NCBI GenBank assembly: GCA_010645155.1
Contig: CM021323.1
Span: forward strand, 11,266,825 to 11,330,824
Source: Tigriopus japonicus
Lineage: Eukaryota; Arthropoda; Copepoda; Harpacticoida; Harpacticidae
Length of the DNA: 64,000 bases
Direction of reading: 5' to 3'
Position 1 is the first letter of the stretch, and every line of letters begins with the position of its first letter. Shown in pieces: positions 13,901 to 25,900 of the stretch. A program made the translations under genes and the position numbers. Below the pieces are notes generated by a model, which did not search any database, was not told where the DNA came from, and saw only the letters and a list, made by a program, of their open reading frames with translations.

Positions 13901-16900
13901 TTTGCAAACGAATACAAGACAAAATCTCAAGCTTAGCACCAACCCCCGATTTCTTTCTCACACCCCTTGGCAAATCCCAATATCTCACTATTCCCCCCAA
14001 AACACGTGAACATTCCCCACCCTCAATATAGCTTATACTCAATCGACATTGAGAGCACTTACAAGGCACATTTCAAAATACCAACTGACTCTCGTGCAAC
14101 AGGAAGGCACAGCTTTGAGACCAAAGGGAAGAGCAGCTTCTACTCAAGCGTCAAGTCCATGTTTTTCACTCCGATCTTGGATCTCTGCCAAACCTTGGGC
14201 GGACCGGCCAGCCCCCTTGCTCCCCCCATCCTTCTCCTCCTCTTAGCTTGCAACCACCGCGACAGCTGACCAGTTTGGAAAATCGACAGCTGACACGTTC
14301 AATGGAGTTTCCAACGACATCCACCAAATCCAGGACGGACGGAAGGAAGGAAAGACGAAAAAAAGGCGCTCTCAGGTACGAATGGTGGTCTCCCCCGTAC
14401 CAGCGCCACCACTCACGCACTCACTTACTCATTCCCTACCTGTGTGAGTACCTGACAGGGCATGGAAGTGGTTGTACCAATTTAGATTTTGCAGTCTTCA
14501 AATGGAGATTGGAGGCCCTCCTCCCTAAAAAAAATGACATCTTTGATACATCCTTCTCGAGTCTGAGAGATTTGATTCGAGAACTGATATCGAGATTGGC
14601 TCTGGGTACTTCGTAGGTAGAAAATAAAATGGGCCTAGAAGCAAATGGGCTCATCACAATTTGTCGTTGTGATGTAAGGAACCCTTTTATGCGCACATCC
14701 TGCTAAATACCGAGAATTCCTGCAATTCATGAAGAACCACTAAGGGCACAAAAGGTTCCCATTGAGTCTACTGAGTTAAAATACCATTTATACAGAAGGT
14801 ATGAACAACTAGTTTTGCTTCGTATTGTTTTGCTTCATCAAGTTCTAAAAAATCCCATGGTAGAAGATCCGGGCGTGGCGGATTTATATCTTTGTCATAC
14901 CGTATCTCGCTTTGATGAGATCTAGTTTATCCACACTGCAGGAAAATGCCCAAAGTTTGGAATGTCCATATGACCAAATACTGTCATCTCACAAGATTTC
15001 TCATTCCAACCTAATACCAACCTCAAATCAGGTTAAGGTTGTATATTTGGAGGTAGCTAATCAAAACCAGAATAAATGGGACTCATCGCCATGTCCTTCG
15101 CTAATCAAGCAATTTTGCCGAGCTAATATCTTAAAAAAATGCCATCGCAGGCAAAATAATTCCAGTCAGTGCTTTTTGGAAAGGCAAGTGCCGACAAACG
15201 ACAAAAAGAATACTGTGTCTGTCTGTCGTTCGCTTTGGTTGGTGCTTTACATCGTCTGTCTCAGGGATGGTGAGAAAGTGACAATATTTTGTGACATAAC
15301 CAAGCCAAAACGACAAATGACAGCTTCAATTCAGGTTCATCTTCCTAAGTCGTTGTTGGATCCACTGGCATGGAAATAAAATACGAAACGATTTGAACTA
15401 TACGTGTTGTCGTCCAGAAATTGTAAAGTCCCGAGAAATGGCAAAACAGAAAAATGGGCCTGGGTTCCAACTCATTAGTGGTGCCATTCTTTGGATTGGG
15501 CACAGCCATTCGCTCTATTCGACATTTACGTTAGCGTTGAAAAACTTTTGCATTATTTATGTTCCCACCCTCCTTGAGCGTCTCTCACGAACCAGGCAAA
15601 ACAAGAAAAAAACTCGCACAAATCTTGCATCGCCAGATTTTTCTTGGCAATCAGGACAACACATAAGAAAAACAATTTTTCTTGGGAATGGCCAATTTTT
15701 GGGGAGTTATCACCCGCTAACACTCACGCGAAAACTCGCCTGTCTTTAGAGACGATGGAATTCGCTCAAAAGTCAAGAGTGAAGCCCTGACTTTGTTTCG
15801 CAATAATTGGATAAGATTGTGCCTTGTCATTAGAATATCTCATTGGGTAGTTTCTCAAAGTTTTCCAGGCTGAAAATGTCAGAAGGAAGAGAGCTCTCTT
15901 TCTTTTACAAAAGGTTCATGCAGTAAGGATCTATTTTCAAGCCTTAAAAACAGTTTACAAAAGCCCAAAAGTCAAGGAATTTCTAGTGCACATCGTAAAG
16001 GGACGCTTGCGTACAAATGGAAGGTATGACTAGAGCACTATCATTACTTATGAATTTTATGATGCTCTAGGTATGACCAACCTTTATCAGATTATTTATG
16101 GTTTCTGTGGCAAACAGTGGAATTCATACTCGCCAATTTATTTTAATCTGACAAGCATTTATGCCAAGAGAAGAAGAATGCGAAAGTGATATTTATCGAT
16201 GAATCTTGATTTCCTCGAAATGAAGATGAATGGCCGGTCGTTTCAAAATCCAGGTGGGTGCATTGTGAGTGTCCCTTCTTTTCCGAATTACCGGTTTCAA
16301 AGGCAAACTGGTCGGAAAGTTGCACATTTCAAAAACGAAAACGAATGTCTCGAATGTGCATCGGACCTTGGAAATTGAATTAGTGCATCAGGGGATTCCA
16401 ATTTTGCCTCTCAATGAGGACAAATGGCCTCATTCGTCTCTCTTGGGGAAGCCCTGAGACTAGTTTTGGCTTAGCTAGAACTGTAATGAATGATATCGTC
16501 TCGCAATCTCCTTAACGCCATCTGTGACACGCTCTATTAGGCTTGTGCTCCGTCGCCTTTAGCCCCTGAAATGGTGAAGGTTGTTCCATGTAAGTCTGTG
16601 AGAAGATGGCTTGTTTGGTACAACAAGCAAAAGAAGGCTTAAGTAGCCACCGATCCAGAAGAACAACTTTCAGTCTTCTTTCTTTTCTACATTTTGAACA
16701 ATGGACCCGATGTGTGTTAGTACATACGTACTACATTCAGTACTCCGAGCAGTCCAGATGTACATGCTTGACTTTTGAAACAGAGAAATGGCATTCCCAT
16801 TTGAAGTTGACACGTCGGATCGGGACAAAGCTGACAAGCATGATGAAAATGCGGATATGCGGATTCAACAGCCTTCATTCACCGAGTCTCGTCCCCTTAC

Positions 16901-19900
16901 CGTTATTGTTAGCTACACTAGTTTTGACCATAAAAAGCGAAAATAAACAAGTTCATTTTGGGCATCTCGCATGGTGAGGAAGAGCCATCGTTTGTTATCA
17001 TCAGTTTGGGGACCTCCTGGTTCTTCGTTGGCCCAGTTTAATTTGGACATTATTTTGGGGCAAAGTAAGGGAGGGGAGGGGAGATCGTCAAAGGCCGTGG
17101 GGTATTGAACGAGTCTCTTGCCCGTTCTGACTGGCTTCCTCTCTTGTCTTTGGGGAACACCGGGAAATCGTCTCTTTCCGGGGTTCTTTTGCTTTCCCAC
17201 TAGTGTAACATTGGCTATTGTTGGTGATAAACTGGATGAAAAGGCCTCTTCTCTTCCCTAGTAAATAGGGTTATTTCAAACAGAGGGGATCTCAATGATG
17301 AAAGGTCAGACAAAAGCGTTATCTCGTTCTTTCTTCTGAAGTTTTAATCTTCTCATTGATCCGGCCTTTAGACCTACCAATAGATTTGGAGAGAAAACTT
17401 TGAAGTCTGGGACAGGGTCACTCTTCGGATAATCTCGTACATGCAGGGAGCTCAATGTGATCAAATTGATTTCCCTTTCTACTCTATCCCCATCTTGCTC
17501 AACCTTCACTGGATTACGCTATCTGAAAGCAATTACTTGTACCTCATCATTTCCCCGGAGTTTTTGGCTACCCTGGATGAGGAAAATGTTTCTTGTAGAT
17601 AACAAAGACCTTCAGAAACGATCCCTTGTTTTTGTCGCGACTTAAAGCCTGCGAGTCTCATTTCCTACCCTTAAGGAACGACCAACTCATGCTGGTTCCT
17701 TCAAAAAGGTGTTCTACGCTCTAAAAGAAGAAGAGGATCCTGGTTCCTTCTCTCGTCCAAGTGTTCAATCAAGGGTGAAAAACAATCCCCAAGACATTGG
17801 TCAGAGACGATCCTCTTTTTGCCTTTTAGCCACAACCATGATATGTCTTCATTGGAGAGTTGTTCCAAAGAGGAAACTCCTCATTTCAAGGCCTTCAGCG
17901 GTCCAACCAAGCAGACAGAGTCTGAATGAGCCCCTACAACGGAGTTGTCTAATGCGTTTTTCTCTCTCTCAGAGAAGGAACCGATCGTCGGCCTAATGTC
18001 AAAAGTTTTCCGTTATCTTCAATTGATAACCCGTAGACTTTTCCTAACCTGAACCAAAGAGCTGGGATGTCCAAAATAGTAGAACCCAGTGCTCTTGCCG
18101 TAAATTTGGGATGAATGACATCTCCTTTTTAACATCAAAAGATACGGTTAATTTCATTCAATCGTTTTTGAGAAACTTTCATTTTAGGTAACCTTGAACA
18201 AACAAGAAATGCTTGGCAAGCAAGGCCAATGAAATCAACAATTAATGATTTCATGCATTTTACATACCCTTTGCATGTAAATCTGCGCATGCATGGTAAT
18301 GGTTTTCACTTCTTTGAAATAAAACCAGATCATTTTCTTAAATGTGCGTACAATTTGGCAGTATCTTCGCCTGAAAAATGTTTTTGGTTCTTGCGAGTGG
18401 AGTTTCGTGAAAAGTGTTGGGACCTACTCTAATTATTTTTCACGGACTTTTGATTGGTTATTTCAATTAGGAAACATCTCAGGTCTTTAAAAATCGCCAC
18501 TCTGAGGGTTTTGTCGCGACCAACCTTCTTCATGATGTATCGAGACCCAAAAGGATTGAAAAAAAAAACATACTAAAATGAAAAACAAGAAGAAACATTG
18601 GAAGAAAGACCTTGTAGGTTTAGGGGTCCTTGGATGTTCTCATAAATACTTCTTGAGACGAGCAAATCCCACTTTTTACCTAGATAGTGGTGTTGCTCAT
18701 TGGTACAAGATGGGCAGAAAGGATTAAAACGAGGATTGATTGGGCGTGAAATGATGATTGATGGTCCAAAGTTTTACGATGAACAAGCCTCTGCACGAAT
18801 GTCGTGGTCCCATACCAAATTATGGCCCATTCTGTCACATACGACAAGTCTTCTGAGACTTGGAACAAAAGAATTGCACTCCATTTGTTCCATGAGGTCT
18901 TCTTGGGAGTACGATCCAGATATATTGAAGGGGGAAAAACTTCCTTTGAATGGTCGCTACATGGTATCAAATTGGTCCTTTTCTTCTCTGGCCTTTGTTC
19001 CCTAGTTTATTGATATTGATTAGCTAGCCCTTGGATGGTCAGTTTGCCATGAAAATTGGCCCAGTTCATCAACAGAGCATCTCGAGCAAGGAACCGTGTC
19101 CAACCATGACTGGAAAGCCATCGATCGGAAAACTAACCACGACTTGCCAACGTCAATCATATCTCTAGGTCACGAATGGGATGTTGAGCAACTTCGTACT
19201 CCTTGTACGTCACAATTTCAGGCGCATGTTTTTGGCTACTTTAATTTCCGGTGGAGTGTTATGCTCCTTGGCTTTAGATTAGAGAAGCCTCTAACCCAGA
19301 TTGCTCGTAATATGGAACAAGCGGCATTATATTTAATGTGGAGCACATTTGCACAGAACTGTCCTTGACCATTCAGCAATGAAAGCCACTAAAGAAGCGG
19401 AGGCGAGTTTCCGCGATAATTTTAATCTAGCAACCAACAAAATGAATCCTTGTTTGAAAAGGAAAACTTTTTAAACCGAGGGAACATAATGCAATTTCAA
19501 AACAAAAGTGAAATTTGCCTATTTGAATGGTACTCGAAGATCCTTGAAGTATCTTCTGTAACAAATTCCGGAGGGAAGCATTTACTTCTGGAAAAACCCG
19601 TCAGCTCCCAACAGAATTTCAAACCAAGTGACCCAATTTTAGATTGCCAAAAAGAGGGAAAGAGCCAGGATGAGAAAGACTGCCTCTGATCTCCTTTGAC
19701 CACCACCTTCACAATGAAGTTGGTTGAAAAAGCAATTTGGTCTGTGGCCATTGAAATTCTTGGGTCTGTCTCTCACTTTCGCCACGGATCCATGAAATTG
19801 TGGATAAAAATCGCGACTTAAAAAGTGTCCTAACGGCAATCCATTAGATCTTGTTTGAACATCCTTTCTTAAAATGTGAAATCCCTCTTTTTCGTGGAAT

Positions 19901-22010
19901 GAACTTTCCAAGGTCAAGGTCGAAGTTTTGATAGCTCTTGAGCCTTGGAAAATTCTGCAGTGCGAAAAAGGAACATTTCAGAGATCTCCCTTGAACTTAA
20001 ATGGACACAAGTACAAGGGATTTCCGTTTCTTAACTTTTTATTCTTGTGCAGTTCTCCAATTTTCAAGCATGTTTTCGATAACATGGTGCCAAGAGAAGG
20101 GCTTCAAGAGTTGGAACCTATTGTCCTTAACCAGTCATGGCTAAATACGTAATAAGTTGTTTTTATGGACAAGGATAGAACGTTTCCGTTTTGGAGCGTT
20201 CATTGCATCGGATGTCTACTTTTATACTCAATGGAAAAAAGTCGAGCTTTATGATGCTCAGTCATATGTAACCCCCTCAGTCTATAGAAACACTGATATA
20301 TGACCATATTGCACTCTCAATGAATCCAAAAGGGCTTTATTGATGCTGATTTGTCTTACCTGAAAGAGCAACGATTCCGTTTGATTGGTTAAGCGCTTGA
20401 GCACACGAATGTGTGTATAAATTTGGATGTAACCAAGAACAAAAAAAATGTGCAAACTATTCATAATGTTGTTCATCACTTCTCTGATGCATACGTAATG
20501 CATGCCATACAAAGACTGCAACGATTTTTATGACTTAATATCTACTTCAGATGTGTGGTTTGAGGTTTATGGCTTGCATTCCGTATTTGAGCCCAACGGT
20601 GTTGGTTTCATCGTTGCTCTTTTGGAGCAATTATGTTTTCTTTTCAAATTCCCTAATTGGCAACTTTGTTTTGACAACGAAACAGAGCTTTTGGGCCTAA
20701 AATTAAAGATTCTTTGGAAAAGTAGCATAAAACATTGAGAGCATACTGAGCCTGAGAGTGCAAATATTGGATGAGATGTGGGAACGAGGATGGCGAGGTT
20801 CAAACGACAATTTGGAAAATCGATTTGACCTGTTTGAATATTCAATTTGACTCAAGTTGAAGTTGATAAGGATCAAAGTGACTTGGCAGCAATTTGGAAG
20901 ATTGGTTCAACCACCATAAACTGTTAGATTGAGGGGAATCTTCGAGTTATGGCTGCATATTTTATTGTTTGTTTCCATTCACTCTCTCCCTCGTTGTCTC
21001 TGCTGTGGAATTGTTTTCAACGAGTTCATTCGAAGTTCAACCCCACCATCAACTGAAAAGAACAGACAGACGCACTGACGAACGGTCTGGTGGTGTTTTC
21101 ATAAACAATCACTAATTACAGGGATTGCCAGTCCAACCACCAGAGCTGGAGGGCGATTCTCCAAGTGTCTTCAACTTTTAATAGTCTTGCCCAAGGGCGG
21201 CAAAACTAGTCTTTTCACGGGGTTCGAAACTTTTGTCGATTATTGGAATTGAATAGCAACGCCGGCGCCTGTTCCAGTCCTTAAAAAGTTGAATTCTCAA
21301 TCTGCTCCCTTCACCCCGGTTTATGTTGTTTTATGGGCGAGACTCTTTGGCCAAGTCACATGTAGCATAATTCAAGTTTCCTTCCCATTTGAGGGTAATT
21401 CTAGAAGCTGGCAATCCAGCGTGACTAAATTTATTAGGCTTGGCTCAGCTAGGAACAGAAGGCAACCCATACACGGTAGTGTTCTCCAATTTGGCCCCTA
21501 ACGTTCCGGGGTATGAATTATTAATTTGCACTCGTAAAATCCAGCCGAGTTCTCCAAATCAAGTCCTCGAAGAGCCGCCAAATTGGTCTTGTCTGGATCG
21601 GATATCTTGGAACAAATGGGAATCCATCACTTCTTTCCACCAACGGAAATTGAATTTCAGAAATACCGTCTTTAGCGCTAAGAAAATAAGGATGAATGGT
21701 CCGATGGGCAAAAGTGCCTAGCCGGTGGTCTGTCAATAGTTATTTGAGAATGGAGCTCTTAAAGTTAGTTCGTCGATCCCTGAGTGAGGTCGAAGAACAT
21801 CTTATCCCCCATGAAAGTTAGCTCCATTCCTCGTCCTCAAGTTTCCGGGCTTTGGGAACGAACGAATGAAAAGAGTTTTCCCACCCATTGGACAACGCCA
21901 ATGGACAAGAAGGACTCTACTATGACCTCAAGAGCCCATTTGTGCCCACAGTACCTGAGGCCAAAGTGCACATTGGTCCCATTTCCGGCATTGAAAGTTC
22001 TCGTCCTTAC
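4925..22010 (-). other. MAGI long intron, 3' third
   Basis: About 17 kb of the 56.1-kb intron between the guanylate-kinase exon and the 22-kb candidate exon. Open frames here are short, mostly lack ATG in a good context or flanking splice sites, and overlap on both strands. Visible simple repeats include a GA run at 5888..5903. A 42-nt imperfect hairpin sits at about 16030..16071 (arms CTAGAGC and GCTCTAG). I see no gene I can support. Confidence 0.5.
5888..5903. repeat. GA microsatellite
   Basis: A short uninterrupted GA dinucleotide run of about eight units in the long intron. Confidence 0.9.
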
Positions 22011-22628
22011 CTTTTCTAGCTTGGGTCTTTCTCTTGACCTTTTTCGTCTTTTTGGGTGATGCGTTCACAATGATTCGACGCAAGGTCGTTGTCGGAATGT
22101 GCACTGGATAATCCGGATAAGTAAGATGCAGTCTTTCCTCTGTCAATGTCACACACTTGTCAAGACCATCACGAGGTGAACTTGGTGGTACAACAGGCCA
22201 CTTCAAATGACCATGCCTTGGATGTCGGGGTGGGAAGTTATAGTACTCGTGATCCTCGCCACTGGAACTGTCACTTACTGAGTCCAAACTTTGAGGGCTA
22301 AAGGTTCTGGTTAAAGTATTGTTACTAGTTCCGGACAAGCCTAATGCGTTTCGGCGTGTGAGTGATCCCTGCGAAATGAAGTTCTCCTGTTGAATGGTCA
22401 CTCCATTGTTGGTGGTAGTAGTGGTGCTTCTGTACACCACTTCGTACCGGTAGGTGGTGTTCTCTTCCTGACAGACACAACAAAACAACAAACCCGCGGT
22501 CTGAGGTTGGAGCAAAGCCGAGCCTGGGACCGTAGCCGTATTCACTTCTCGACGAGCGATCCGTTTATTTCTTCTCGAGGCGGGTGTCTGTCCCACCATT
22601 CCATGATCCAGAGCCACGCAAAGCACCG
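22011..22628 (-). CDS. Putative MAGI cassette or alternative first exon (phase 1-1)
   Basis: A 618-nt open region with a strong acceptor (ATTTTTTAG) before 22628 and a strong donor (AAAAG|GTAAGG) after 22011. Both are phase 1, so it could be inserted between any upstream phase-1 exon and the guanylate-kinase exon without shifting the frame. Alternatively it starts at ATG 22599 (MVGQTPASRRNKRIARREVN). The protein has a Cys-containing hydrophobic stretch (LLFCCVCQEE), TTYRYEVVYRSTTTTT, a Ser-rich part (SPQSLDSVSDSSSGEDHEYY), LTEERLHLTYPDYPVHIPTT, and a basic end SPKKTKKVKRKTQARK. I know no homologue. The coding nature looks good from length, splice sites and composition; membership of MAGI is inferred from strand and phase. 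Confidence 0.55.
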
Positions 22629-22845
22629 CTAAAAAATCTCATTTCACTTTGCACCAAACCATCACTTCAACAAGTCAAGCGATCTCTCTGGCATCTCCAG
22701 AAGAACCCTTTTTTGACTCGAGGCGATTGCGCTTGAAAAACAAGATGTGTCTTGCTATACAGAGTTACTCCAACTGCTACTTTTCTACAACTTTTTCCGT
22801 CTTGAAATTTGCTGCTGCCTTTGCTGTGGACCCTCTATCACAAGG

Positions 22846-22902
22846 GTAGTACGTAGTAGTGGTAGTAGTCGTTGAAGTAGTAGGAGTAGTAGTAGTAGTA
22901 GA
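22846..22902. repeat. Imperfect GTA/TAC trinucleotide repeat
   Basis: A stretch dominated by AGT/GTA triplets on the plus strand, read as ACT on the minus strand. It makes a Thr-rich open frame (minus, down to 22777). That frame also contains a signal-like hydrophobic stretch (GFVLLLLSIGAIS) but no ATG, so I treat it as repeat-driven. Confidence 0.8.
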
Positions 22903-25900
22903 AGAATCCTCTGTCCAAATTGACGCTTCCCCTCGCGGTCCTCGCGGTCCTCTCCTCCTCTTCTTCTCAATGGGCTGTGTAGACGGACTTGTGAGTGTGT
23001 ACACTTCTCCTGTATTACTGGAAGTCTTCTCAGACCTGGAGAATGGTGAATTGGAGATCGCCCCGATGCTCAGGAGGAGAAGGACGAACCCAACAACCAC
23101 TCGTACGTATGACAGTCAAAATTTGGTGGACGAGAAGGAGCAGGAATGAACGAGGCTGAGCAGAGGAGTAGTAATAGTGCTAGTACTAGGAACTGCTCAA
23201 TACAATGCTGAAGAACTGCCTCAGAGATGGGAGACAGAGCTATTCCCTAAGACACTTGTACACTCACTCACTCAGGCACACAGACATACAGAGACCGGTA
23301 TTTTCATCCTTCCATCCACGTTTTGCAGGAGTTCAAGACCTGGAGGGAGGCCGGTTTTTGGCCAGCCAATGTGGGGAAATCTCGAACAAGAATCCGATTT
23401 GGTGGGCACTCCAACCAGCATGAGCACCACCACTACTACTACCATCAACCAACCACCTTCCTCCTGGACACCTCATTCCTCGCCTCACCACAAAGGTCAT
23501 CATACGCACAGGTTTGGAGGGTTTTGAGCAGGAATTTCAATTCCCTGTCGTAATGACATTCGCTTAAGAAGCCTTTGGATGTTATTGAGAATCAAAGAGA
23601 CGACGATAATAATTTTGAACGTCAGTACCGGAAACTACGTTTTAGTCCAAACATGTGTTCTATTCTGTAGAGAAAATTTTCTGACCCCTCAATATCACCG
23701 AATTCATCTGAACAAGCGACTGAAAGAATACCAGAGCAATAATTGCTTTTCGCCTCTTTGATGTATCTGCTGTTTTAAAACGAATTGCATCGCCAAACTC
23801 CTGTTGGATGGATGGAGGGAGGCAGCTCCGACAAACTGCCTCCACCCCATTCTATCTTTGGAACTGGACCCTTGAATAAATGGTTGCCCATTATTGACGA
23901 GGGGTCCTTGAGGCAGAGCTCAGCTATCGTGATGAACCGAGGAATCTTCATGAAGGAAGGAAAAATGTGGACAATTTCTCTTCCTTTTCATCGACAATGA
24001 CGGATCAACCACTTCATCTGGAGTAGAATCATATCGGCCATGCTCTTATCCGATCATCATCCGATCACTCATTGGAGAAGTAAAACTTCCGCCCTGAAGG
24101 ATTTCCCATCAACGATACTCGATTCCATTTGCCGATGAAATTACCCCAAATATCCCCGACAATCCTTGACCAGGTAACGATTCATATTAGTTTAGTCGCA
24201 AGTAAGCGATTGTGCTTACATAATTGTGGTATGTTTTCTTGAATTCAACGAGATCTGTCTCGTTTCAAACTGTCCATCTTGTCGTTGTTAAATTTGGGAA
24301 CATGTTTCTTTCCAATTGTCCGCAACAAATCGTTCAGAGCACCAGGTTTGGGCGGAGCACTTCGAGCTACATTGAAACCCAGCAGGACAATTTGTCGTCT
24401 CGAGCTGTCACCTCGAAAATGAACACTGTTGAAACTCTTTTAAATCATTTCTGACTTTACTGAAACCAAGCACTATCAAAAGTGAGATTCTCGAGCAAAA
24501 AAGTGTTGATTTTTTTCGGCCAGTGCAGCGATTGGGTGAAAATAGCATTCCTACGAAGAGGGAAGATTGCTCTAGCACCCTCTGCATCATTTCATGGGCA
24601 GATATTTTTAGCATGGACCATCGAGAAAAAAAAATAAATTCCAATCTTTTCCACTACGTTGTTATTCTGACCGACAGCGGCGCCATTGGATGCACATGGA
24701 TGGACTCAATCTGCCAGAAAGGAAGCTTTAGGAGGCTATTGTATGAATATATTTGGTCAACTTATGCATACGCATTTTTCGCAAATCTCCAAACCGCGGC
24801 CGACTGATCAAAAGGGGGTCCGGCCAATGCATTTTCATATATATTGTCTGTGACCCCAATCAATCTTGGCCTGAAGAAGGGGTGAAAGAAGGCGGTCCGC
24901 TGATCCATCAATACCTTCACTGCCATTTTTCACAATATTTGGCTCAACGAATAAAAGTTCCGGCAAAAAAGGCTACCTTGTGATTTCAGGATCTTGCGAT
25001 TTTTTGCCTATAGCCTACTCTTCGGCCAGTACAGTGAGCCAATATCGGAGAATGTATCCTCATTTGTCAGCGTAACAGAAAATCTATACTCATGCAAATA
25101 ATGTGGCCAATGCAAGAGCCCAAGGTTGTTTGGGAGGGTTTGATCTTTTCATTCTTGATTGCTAGAATGAATTTAGGTTGCCCAACTCGCGTGACAAAAC
25201 GCTAGGTGGCGTTGCAACCCACACCACTTGGCGTTGATCAGTCGAACTCTTGCAAACGCCCTCTAACGGCTTAAAAGCAAACCTTTCGCTCACTGAAATG
25301 TTTCAAGTTCAGATCTCGTTTTGGAGGAAACGCTTAGTTTCTTGCATACTTGCTGCCAAAAAGCTCTCTTCTTTTGAAGGCCATTTGGTTTTTGTTGGCT
25401 TGGCAAACTCAATCCAATGTTTACTATCAAAGGATTCGATTTTGGCACTTTAAAATAGCAAACCGGATAGGGACACGGACCTCTGCTTTGATGTTTTGGA
25501 AATAACTCAATTCAAAGACACTAGACTCATCCCCAGCCAAACTTTTGGCGAGACCAAAAGAATATTTAAGTCCTCTGAGACCCCAATGATAGCCCAAGTT
25601 TATCTCTTTGGCTAAAGACTGATGGCTCCTGAATCAAACCTTGAAGGTCCCATTGGACTAACATCCCACCAACCACTCTTGCATATCTGATCAAAACGTT
25701 CAAGAGAATCAGCAAAAGTCCAACCATGCGGGACCACCAAAGTTGTTTCGCATTTTCAGCCTTCAGAACGGTTTCTGTCCTTAAGAACCGACAGCTACAC
25801 CTTTAAGAAACCAAGTCTGGCGATATCTGCCAAAACCGATACTTTTGTTCCCAAAAGGTTTCATAACAACATTCATACTTTACTCACTGGATCCATGTGT

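Noticed and set aside
14912..15379. 155-codon plus-strand frame
   Set aside because: Composition looks like translated non-coding DNA and no flanking signals are visible.
16913..17200. Minus-strand frame with a phase-1 TTACACTAG acceptor, considered as another cassette exon
   Set aside because: No acceptable phase-1 donor before the stop, and no usable start codon at its beginning.
22777..23115. Minus-strand frame with signal-like hydrophobic start and Thr-rich tail
   Set aside because: No ATG in frame, composition is driven by the ACT repeat, and the only possible phase-1 donor (CCTT|GTGATA) is poor.
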